28,985 nt of DNA from G001797105 sp964528155 (GTDB taxonomy: Bacteria; Chloroflexota; Anaerolineae; Anaerolineales; E44-bin32): NCBI GenBank assembly GCA_964528155.1, contig CAZGRL010000041.1:1-28985 (forward strand), in the 5' to 3' direction. Position 1 is the first letter of the stretch. Each line of letters opens with the position of its first letter. Below the pieces are notes generated by a model, which did not search any database, was not told the DNA's origin, and saw only the letters and a list, made by a program, of their open reading frames with translations. This document shows, one piece after another, positions 22,925 to 28,985 of this stretch. A program made the position numbers and the translations under genes.

Positions 22925-23493
22925 CAGGACCGCCGGGTGAATGTGAGCCAGGCCGAGGCTTGTTCATTGAAGAACCCGTGCTCGAGTTTCATCAGATTGA
23001 ACGAGCCATCGAATTGAGCTTTCAATCCGGTCTCATCCAGCAGACCGGACCGATCCGAACCACATCTCCCCAAGAAGCTGTACAGCATATATGTTCCACC
23101 CGGTCGCATCAGGCGGGCAATCTCGTCAATGTATCGAAGCTGATCGATGGGTAAGAGACTGTGGAAACAGCCGATGTCCAATGCCAGGTCAAATGGCGGC
23201 TCGATGTCGGATAGATCGGTCACGTCGCGAACACGTAAATCGGCACTGAAGCCTGAGCGGTTGATCTTGCGCCGGGCGCGCCAGATCGCCAGAGGTGAGA
23301 AGTCGACCCCCGCCACATCCCAACCGTTCTGTGCCAGGGTCAGCACGTTCGTCCCCGTCCCGCAACCCAGGTCGATCGCTCGTCCCGGCGGATGTTCTTC
23401 GATGAAGGACAACAGCTCAGGTGGAGCTACGCCACTGTCCCACGACGCTCGGCCGAAGAGGTAGCGCCACGTGAAGAAGAGTCGATGCCTCAT
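22924..23493 (-). CDS. Class I SAM-dependent methyltransferase
   Basis: A 189-residue methyltransferase with a complete SAM pocket: motif I AIDLGCGTGTN (39-49), the acidic end of strand 2 in VAGVDFSP, VRDVTD for motif II and ALDIGCFHSL at motif IV, followed by LMRPGGTYMLYSF. It resembles small-molecule methyltransferases (TehB/UbiE style), and the substrate is unknown. The start ATG overlaps the stop of the thioredoxin gene (ATGA), and its own stop overlaps the metalloenzyme start, so three genes are translationally coupled. The neighbouring thioredoxin with a possible selenocysteine hints at detoxification or redox chemistry, but this is only context. Confidence 0.9.
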   Translation of the reverse strand: MRHRLFFTWRYLFGRASWDSGVAPPELLSFIEEHPPGRAIDLGCGTGTNVLTLAQNGWDVAGVDFSPLAIWRARRKINRSGFSADLRVRDVTDLSDIEPPFDLALDIGCFHSLLPIDQLRYIDEIARLMRPGGTYMLYSFLGRCGSDRSGLLDETGLKAQFDGSFNLMKLEHGFFNEQASAWLTFTRRS

Positions 23494-23984
23494 AGTCCGC
23501 CCAGCGAACGCTCCACCTCGATCGGATCGACGGCGCCGATCGTCCTCCAGATCTGTCGGCCTTCACCGTCGAGAAGGACGAAGGTCGGTGTGTACTTGAA
23601 GCCGTATCGTTCCCCCAAAATCCTCCCTGCATGTTCCTGGATATTCAGGTGAATCACGATCAACCGTCCTTCGAGATCCGACTCGAGCCTATCCACGATA
23701 GGCCTGGCAGCCATGCAGCCCATTCAATACGGGCTCTGGAATTCGAGCAGAACGGGCTGGCCCTTGCCGATCTTGGTCTCGATCTCATCGACCTGGGACA
23801 GCGTGCTCGGTCCGGGTCGCAGAAACCAATAGGCGATCGCGAGCCCTAATATGAGCGCACCAAGGGCGACGAGATCGCCGGCCTCGACGCCGTCTCGGAA
23901 GAGGTAGATTGCCAGCACAAGAAGCGAGGCGGCGGCGAAAAGCGAGAATGAGTGATGATTGATGAAACGTCCCACGATTTCCAT
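23490..23984 (-). CDS. Membrane-anchored thioredoxin with in-frame UGA (candidate selenoprotein)
   Basis: Read through one in-frame TGA, this is a 164-residue protein. Two hydrophobic segments (about 12-29 and 38-55) anchor a thioredoxin domain. Its first strand PVLLEFQSPY runs directly into TGA at codon 87, then Met-Gly-Cys90, so the redox motif would be Sec-x-x-Cys instead of CxxC. The domain continues uninterrupted in the same frame, with PIVDRLE, IVIHLNIQEH, cis-Pro133 in YTPTF and a final helix, and its stop overlaps the next gene in an ATGA. A hairpin follows the TGA. The alternative readings are a point mutation or sequencing error in a Cys codon (TGC/TGT to TGA), or two separate polypeptides restarting at the ATG after TGA. 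The second would split the thioredoxin fold and is unlikely. Confidence 0.7.
23686..23726 (-). promoter_or_regulatory. UGA codon and SECIS-like hairpin
   Basis: The TGA occupies 23726-23724. Nineteen bases later GGCCTATC (23704-23697) pairs with GATAGGCT (23693-23686), eight pairs including one G-U, around the loop GTG. The loop begins with G and lies 27 bases after the UGA. As I recall, bacterial SECIS elements have a small loop with a G in its first two positions within about 16-37 bases of the UGA. This fits, but the motif is too loose to be proof. Confidence 0.45.
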
Positions 23985-23994
23985 TGGCGTGCGG

Positions 23995-24003
23995 ATTGTA
24001 ACA
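23995..24003 (-). promoter_or_regulatory. Extended -10 promoter of the thioredoxin operon
   Basis: On the minus strand TGTTACAAT ends ten bases before the ATG at 23984, which implies a leader of only a few bases. No Shine-Dalgarno sequence is visible in the ten bases. Confidence 0.45.
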
Positions 24004-24163
24004 TCGGTGACGATGCCGGATCGTGGGCGGTCTTGACGGCCTGGACTGATTCTGTCGTCGAGTGAGCCTGGACCCTACATGGCGCACTGCCTGGTTCCTG
24101 CAGCCTCAGGTCCCGTGTGGGTGATGCCGGGGGCAATGCTCCTCTGGGGGGAGCGTGGGACCA

Positions 24164-24262
24164 TGCCTGACTACTTTCTGAGTCAGGCAAACCTGATCAT
24201 CATCTGGGCTTCGCATATGCTCGTTGTCCGCCCAATCGCCTGATTGGGAGAGTGACATGTCA
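24164..24262. repeat. Cluster of three dyads in intergenic DNA
   Basis: Three inverted repeats follow one another: a 9-bp perfect stem TGCCTGACT/AGTCAGGCA (24164-24172 with 24181-24189, loop of eight), a 7-bp stem CCCAATC/GATTGGG (24231-24248, loop GCCT), and the 10-base palindrome TGACATGTCA (24253-24262). No T-tracts follow. The last has the look of an operator half-site pair. The surrounding 23985-24574 contains no convincing gene. Confidence 0.5.
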
Positions 24263-24574
24263 GTCTTATCGCGCTCTATCTCTCCAGCCCTGGCACGAGT
24301 AGGACGCCGGATTCGGAGCATCGCAACCGCGGCCTTGCACGCCGTATTCGTCTAGTCAGTGACGGTGGCCAATGTCCCGCGCCAACCAACCCGGGCCACT
24401 GCCGTCTGGCACTTCTACGCCGCCCTGGAAGGGCGGCGGACTCTTCAGGCGCTCTCGCTCGCCGACATCGAATTCGCCGGGCGGCCCGCAAGACGCGCTG
24501 AGGTCCGGGTCAGACGAGTAGATCCGCAGACGTTCTCTGTTTGATCCGGCTCAGCCATCTTTCGCCAACGCGGC

Positions 24575-24799
24575 TCAGAGGCAGAGATCGCAGCGGGTGT
24601 TCTGTTCGAGGCATCTCACGCGGAGGGTTTCAGAAGGCTCTTGATGTTTGGCCCAAGGGAAGAAGTGCCCAAGGCTTCTACGCCGGTGCCGCAGTGCGGA
24701 TTCCATTCCTGCTGGATCGTTCATACGCGTCATCGACGCCTGCCGCGCCATTTCCAGTTCCTTTTCCCATTTCAGTATAGTGAAGACCATCAGGTACAT
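24575..24799 (-). CDS. Small putative protein, 74 residues
   Basis: I do not recognise this protein. The ATG at 24799 has a well-placed ribosome binding site, GGAGG six bases upstream (24810-24806), which is stronger than that of most genes in the window. The product is basic and Met/Arg-rich, with an amphipathic N-terminal helix (MVFTILKWEKELEMARQ) and three cysteines near the C-terminus (CLEQNTRCDLCL), two of them as CxxC. A longer in-frame reading to 25111 overlaps the regulator gene on the other strand and looks non-coding. It may be a real small gene or a chance frame. The interval 24800-25049 holds only the regulator promoter. Confidence 0.4.
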   Translation of the reverse strand: MYLMVFTILKWEKELEMARQASMTRMNDPAGMESALRHRRRSLGHFFPWAKHQEPSETLRVRCLEQNTRCDLCL

Positions 24800-24972
24800 T
24801 CCTGTCCTCCCACTCCATCCTCGGCCCCAAACCATGACCTGGATGACACGCTCGGCTGCAACAAGATCCCCGCAGTCCCTTGGTCTCGTTCTTGTCGCCA
24901 CTCTAGCAGGCAGGCATATCCTCACCGTATGTCCCACCGTATCTCTGGCGTATGCTCTCGCCGTGCAGCGCG

Positions 24973-24981
24973 TGGTATACT
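24973..24981 (+). promoter_or_regulatory. Extended -10 promoter of the SARP-STAND regulator gene
   Basis: TGGTATACT at 24973-24981 would start transcription near 24988 and give a leader of about 60 bases before the ATG at 25050. No convincing -35 box is present. Confidence 0.45.
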
Positions 24982-25049
24982 CGCCTCGAGCGCCTCCCGT
25001 AGCCCACCCTCGTGATGACTGTAGCCCTTTCAGCCAGTGAAGAAGCAAG

Positions 25050-28000
25050 ATGCTCGAAGTCCGCTTGCTGGGCCAGTTTGACCTCCGGCTGAACGGCCAG
25101 CCAGTCGACATCCCCTCGCGCCCCGCTCAATCTCTTCTGGCTTACCTGCTCCTGAGACCCGGAACCGCGTCCCGGCGCGAGAGACTGGCCGGGATGCTTT
25201 GGCCTGACGCGACAGAGGCCAACGCCCGGGCCTATCTCCGCCAGGGGTTGTGGCGAATCCGCAAGGCCTTGGAACAAGGGCCGTGCGACTATCTCATCAC
25301 CGACAATCTCACGGTCGCCTTCGACGCCGGCTCGGAGTTCCGCCTCGACGTGGCTGACCTGGAACGCGAAGTCGAGCCGGAGGTCTCGATCGATGAGCTC
25401 GTGAGGTGCGTATCGGCCTATGAGGGGGAACTCTTGCCAGGTTTCTACGGCGAATGGGTGTTCCCGGAACGGGAACGACTCCAAGCTGTCTTCGAGCACA
25501 AGATGGGTCTTCTGTTGGATCGTCTGGTCGCGGAGCAGCGTTGGTCGACCGCCTTGGAGTGGGGTGAGCGCTGGATCGCTCTTGGGCATGCACCTGAGCC
25601 GGCTTATCGGGCGCTGATGACGGCCCATCATGGCCTGGGAGACAGGTCAAGCGTCGTGGCCGTCTACCAGCGCTGCGCGGAGGCCCTGCGCCGTGAGCTC
25701 GGCGTTGAGGCATCCGAGGCGACACACGCCTTGTACGAACAGTTCCTTAAAGGCACCTCGACCGGTGATCGGACCAGGGGGTTGTCGCTCGTCGAGCGCA
25801 AGCGTCTCTTTGCCCCTGTCTCCCCATGTGAACTTCCGCGTCCCCTCACCACGTTCATCGGTCGGGAGCGCGAAATCGCCGAGGTGAAACGCCTGCTCGC
25901 CACATTTCGATTGGTGACACTGACAGGAGTCGGGGGATGCGGCAAGACGCGGTTAGCGCTTCAAGTAGCTCATGAACTTGAGGCCCACTACCCGCACGGC
26001 GTATGGTTTGTCGAGCTGGAGCGGCTGGCAGACCCCTCTCTCGTGCCCCAGACAGTGGCCGCCACATTCGGCCTGCTCGAGGAACCGGGTCGCCCGATTC
26101 TAGCCACGCTCACCGACGGCCTGCGACGCAAGAACACCCTGCTGATCCTGGACAATTGCGAGCATCTGGTCGACGCCAGCGCGCAGCTAGCCGAGTCCTT
26201 GCTGCAGGCCTGCCCGGACCTGCGAGTCCTCACCAGTACCCGGGAAGCGTTGGGCATTGCTGGCGAGGCGGTCTTCCAGGTACCCTCGATGTCAACCCCT
26301 GATCCGCGGCAATCGCTCTCTGTTGCAGCCCTGCTTGAATACGAGGCTGTGCGTCTGTTCGTCGACCGTGCCGCTAAGACCTCACCAGGCTTCAGCCTTA
26401 GCAGCGACAACGCGCCCTCCATCGCTGGAATCTGCCACCGACTGGACGGGATTCCACTGGCCATTGAGTTGGCTGCGGCGCGCGTGAAGGCACTGAGTCC
26501 TGAGCAGATCACCGCCCGACTAGATGACCGCTTGCGATTACTCACCGGAGGCAGTCGCACGGCGTTGCCTCGACAACAGACCCTGCGTGCCACGTTGGAT
26601 TGGAGCTACAGCCTACTCTCCGAGGATGAGCGTGCTCTGCTCGGGCGCCTTTCGGTCTTTGCTGGCGGGTGGACGCTCGAGGCGGCCGAGGCAGTTGCCG
26701 GTGACCGCCTGTCGCACAACGGCGAAACCCGGATAGGGTATGACGTGCTTGATCTGCTCACGCAATTGCTGAACAAATCGCTTGTCGTCGCCGAGCAACT
26801 GCGAGGTGAGGTGTCAGGCTACCGCCTTCTGGAGACGATTCGTCACTATGCGTCAGAGAAATTGTTCGACTCGGGCGAAAGCGGAGAGGTCCGCGACGGA
26901 CATCTCGAGTATTTCGTCAATTTAGCGGTGCACGCGGAGCCAGGGCTGACCGGCCCTGATCAGGCGGCCTGGCTGAGCCGGCTGGATCGGGAGCTGGACA
27001 ATGTGCGAGCCGCTCTGGAGTGGGCGCTGGAGAGAAATGTGAATGCTGGCCTGCGGCTGGCCAGCGCACTCGGGCGGTACTGGGATGCGCATGGACACAG
27101 CCGCGAAGGAAGCGAATGGCTAGCCTATCTACTGGATCGGCCTGACGCTCCGTCGCACCCGCAAGCCCAGGCAATCGGAATGGCAGCGCGGGCTGGCCTG
27201 CTCGTGTCGGAGGGAGATCTCGCGCAGGCACGTTCTGTGGCTGAGACAAGCCTGGCGTTGTCTCGCGCGCAGGCGAACAAGCTCGGCGAAGCATTCGGTC
27301 TGATGGCTTTGGGGATGATCTTCATGCTACATGGCGATGTAGTTTCCGCGTGCCCGCCCCTGGAGGAGAGCCTTGAGCTCTATCGGGTGTTGGGAGACAA
27401 AGTGGGCCAAGCAGATGCGCTCGGATGGCTGAGCACTGATCACCGAGACGACGAGCGTTCCCGCGCGCTTCTGGAAGAGAGCCTGGCACTTGCCAGGGAG
27501 TTGGGCCATCTGGCGGGCATCGCCAACAGCCAGGTGGGCCTGGCCCAACAGGCGTACTGGGAGGGTGACTTCTCCACTCCGCCCGCACGTCTGGATGAGG
27601 CCGTGAGCATCCAGCGCCAACTCAACAGCAAAGCAGGGATGGCATGGGTCTCGGCGAGCTACGGGAGCCTCGCCTTCTGCCAGGGCGACTACGACCAGGC
27701 GCGTGCCCGGTACGAAGAGAGCCTCGCGCTGTACGAAGATACCGGCCAACACCTGGGGAGCCTGTGGGCTCGTGTCAACTTGGGCCACATTGCCCTGCGG
27801 AAAGCTGAGACGGCGCAGGCGCGGGCGATCCTGGAGGAGTGCATTCTGCAATTTCTGGAAGCCAAGAGCGAAATCGGTGTGGTCTACGGCGTGGAGGGAC
27901 TAGCAAGTCTGGCGGCGCGCCAGGGCCAGCCCGAACGAGCCGTACGGCTCTTAGCCTGGGCGGATGCGACGCGCGAAATGATTGGGGATCCCCGCCCACC

Positions 28001-28169
28001 GGTTGAGCAGGCGGAGGTGGACCGCGACGTGGCTGCGATCCGCACCCACCTCGACGAGGCCGAATTCCTGGCGGCGATGGCCGAGGGTCGGGCGATGGCG
28101 GCGAGCACTATCGAGGAGGCCATTGCCGGCGTTCTGGAGAGCCCTGGTTTCGTTCCAACCGACACTTGA
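25050..28169 (+). CDS. SARP-type transcriptional regulator with STAND ATPase and TPR domains
   Basis: A 1039-residue cytosolic regulator. Residues 1-100 form the OmpR-like winged-helix DNA-binding domain of SARP proteins (starts LEVRLLGQFDLRLNG, contains RERLAGMLWPDATEANARAYLRQGLWRIRKAL). Residues about 105-240 are the bacterial transcriptional activation (BTAD) helices ending in YQRCAEALRRELGVEAS. A STAND/NB-ARC-like ATPase follows: GREREIAEVKRLL, Walker A GVGGCGKT (293-300), Walker B LLILDN (364-369) and the GIPLAIELAAARVKAL motif. TPR repeats with EESLxL patterns cover about 640-1010 and probably bind the inducer. Family knowledge says ligand binding releases an ATPase-controlled activator. 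The target genes are unknown, and nothing nearby is an obvious biosynthetic cluster. Confidence 0.94.
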   Translation: MLEVRLLGQFDLRLNGQPVDIPSRPAQSLLAYLLLRPGTASRRERLAGMLWPDATEANARAYLRQGLWRIRKALEQGPCDYLITDNLTVAFDAGSEFRLDVADLEREVEPEVSIDELVRCVSAYEGELLPGFYGEWVFPERERLQAVFEHKMGLLLDRLVAEQRWSTALEWGERWIALGHAPEPAYRALMTAHHGLGDRSSVVAVYQRCAEALRRELGVEASEATHALYEQFLKGTSTGDRTRGLSLVERKRLFAPVSPCELPRPLTTFIGREREIAEVKRLLATFRLVTLTGVGGCGKTRLALQVAHELEAHYPHGVWFVELERLADPSLVPQTVAATFGLLEEPGRPILATLTDGLRRKNTLLILDNCEHLVDASAQLAESLLQACPDLRVLTSTREALGIAGEAVFQVPSMSTPDPRQSLSVAALLEYEAVRLFVDRAAKTSPGFSLSSDNAPSIAGICHRLDGIPLAIELAAARVKALSPEQITARLDDRLRLLTGGSRTALPRQQTLRATLDWSYSLLSEDERALLGRLSVFAGGWTLEAAEAVAGDRLSHNGETRIGYDVLDLLTQLLNKSLVVAEQLRGEVSGYRLLETIRHYASEKLFDSGESGEVRDGHLEYFVNLAVHAEPGLTGPDQAAWLSRLDRELDNVRAALEWALERNVNAGLRLASALGRYWDAHGHSREGSEWLAYLLDRPDAPSHPQAQAIGMAARAGLLVSEGDLAQARSVAETSLALSRAQANKLGEAFGLMALGMIFMLHGDVVSACPPLEESLELYRVLGDKVGQADALGWLSTDHRDDERSRALLEESLALARELGHLAGIANSQVGLAQQAYWEGDFSTPPARLDEAVSIQRQLNSKAGMAWVSASYGSLAFCQGDYDQARARYEESLALYEDTGQHLGSLWARVNLGHIALRKAETAQARAILEECILQFLEAKSEIGVVYGVEGLASLAARQGQPERAVRLLAWADATREMIGDPRPPVEQAEVDRDVAAIRTHLDEAEFLAAMAEGRAMAASTIEEAIAGVLESPGFVPTDT

Positions 28170-28985
28170 CGAGGCTCCGGCCTATGGCCACTCCGGGGGA
28201 GGCCGCTGCAGCTGTTGTCAAGGCGCGATGGCGCTGCCTTTCAGTCACGCGAAGGCCGAAATCTCGGGCCCATTCCCTCTCTGCCAATCCTGCTTGGCGT
28301 GTGCTGGATAAGGCGGCCAGAAACTTGGACTTAGCCATCGATCCACCTGCACGACTTCCGCAACCGGCGCGACGCTGTTGCTCCGGTAAAGGAAACCGCT
28401 CGATCAGTGGTGCGATGCTTGCTCAGCCAGCGTTCGATCCGGGCCACTAAGCTCCATCGGCGGTGCTGATCACCACTAGCAGCGATCCATAGTCCTCAAG
28501 AAGCCTCATGTTCAGTTCTGGCGCGAGTCTTCGCTTGGATCCCGATCGCCTTCTCCCGCATTTGCTCAGCCGAAATGGTCCCTTCTCTGAGGCGGGCCAG
28601 CGGAGCGCTCGCTCTTGCAGCCATGCCCCGATAAGACTCTCAGGTCCAGCTTTCTCGCCCTTTCTTGTCAATCCACTGGCGGGTCAGCAATCGCACTTGG
28701 TCATTGCGTGACCTTGGTCTGTTCATGGTTCGGTCCCGCTCCCCAATAAGCACCCATGATGCTACCCGTGAGGTCAAAGGGCATTGCTTCCTGTCTCTGG
28801 CTGGATTCTGGCAATCGTTCGTCGCCGTTTCATATGTTCCTGCCCATGCCGATTTGCATCAATTTAGCAGAATGCGCGGCAGTGCGAGAAGGGCGCGGGC
28901 GTACTCCCAAACTAGACCCGGTAACAAGACGGGTGCATTCCAACTTGGGGGGCAGAGCTCTATGCGGCCGCCCACAATTCGTCGA
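28170..28985. other. Gene-free end of window
   Basis: This 816-base stretch shows no reading frame with a plausible start signal, composition or recognisable domain on either strand. It contains no clear tRNA, repeat or insertion sequence. It may be decayed sequence or the upstream region of a gene beyond the window. Confidence 0.6.

Noticed and set aside
23490..23723. Separate small gene starting at the ATG directly after the TGA
   Set aside because: A product starting there would lack the first strand and half of the redox motif of thioredoxin, and there is no own ribosome binding site. The same frame is continuous with the upstream part.
24359..24544. 61-codon plus-strand frame in the intergenic region
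   Set aside because: It has no ribosome binding site and Arg/Ala-rich random composition, so it is not supported as a gene.
28447..28671. 74-codon minus-strand frame near the window end
   Set aside because: It lacks a ribosome binding site and any recognisable domain, and its composition is like non-coding GC-rich sequence.

Overview
The window looks like part of a metagenome-assembled chromosome of a GC-rich, free-living bacterium. The gene content and codon use (many GC-ending codons, Thr/Pro-rich secreted proteins, a large SARP/STAND regulator, PII-like small proteins) fit Chloroflexota, probably an Anaerolineae-type lineage. This assignment is an inference from gene style, because there is no rRNA or marker phylogeny here. 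A run of ten Ns (7929-7938) shows it is a scaffold. I found no tRNA, rRNA, CRISPR array, prophage or complete insertion sequence.

Layout. 89-3743 (minus): a membrane diguanylate cyclase, enoyl-ACP reductase FabI and a 3-methyladenine DNA glycosylase form a tight operon, with an NAD-dependent sugar epimerase upstream. 4020-5309 (plus): an exported HExxH protein that overlaps tail-to-tail with an M20 peptidase (5293-6429, minus), which follows a FG-GAP-type lipoprotein (6434-7756, minus). 8169-10385 (plus): a degenerate zinc-ribbon DNA-methylase-like protein bracketed by two long perfect hairpins. 10632-14455 (minus): a class A penicillin-binding protein and a MaoC hydratase. 14494-14627: a foldback MITE-like element with a 10-bp target duplication. 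14679-17135 (plus): a six-hairpin glycosidase-like protein.

17289-21204 (plus) is the most cohesive block. It holds a CPA2 cation/proton antiporter without an RCK domain, a small PII-like protein overlapping it, a CPA1 Na+/H+ antiporter fused at its C-terminus to a DarA/PstA-like cyclic-di-AMP receptor domain, and a free-standing short DarA-like protein. I read it as an ion-homeostasis module in which PII-fold sensors, at least two of them of the c-di-AMP receptor type, control two antiporters.

21256-23984 (minus): an AMMECR1 protein, then a three-gene overlapping operon of a phosphomutase-like metalloenzyme, a SAM methyltransferase and a membrane thioredoxin. The thioredoxin has an in-frame UGA exactly at the first position of its CxxC motif, followed by a SECIS-like hairpin, so it is a candidate selenoprotein. 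23985-25049 is mostly non-coding with one small putative gene and several dyads. 25050-28169 (plus): a 1039-residue SARP-STAND-TPR regulator. 28170-28985 has no recognisable gene.

Several genes (4020, 8169, 14679) have a TAnnnT box exactly six bases before the ATG, the spacing expected for leaderless mRNAs. Others have extended -10 boxes of the form TGnTATAAT.
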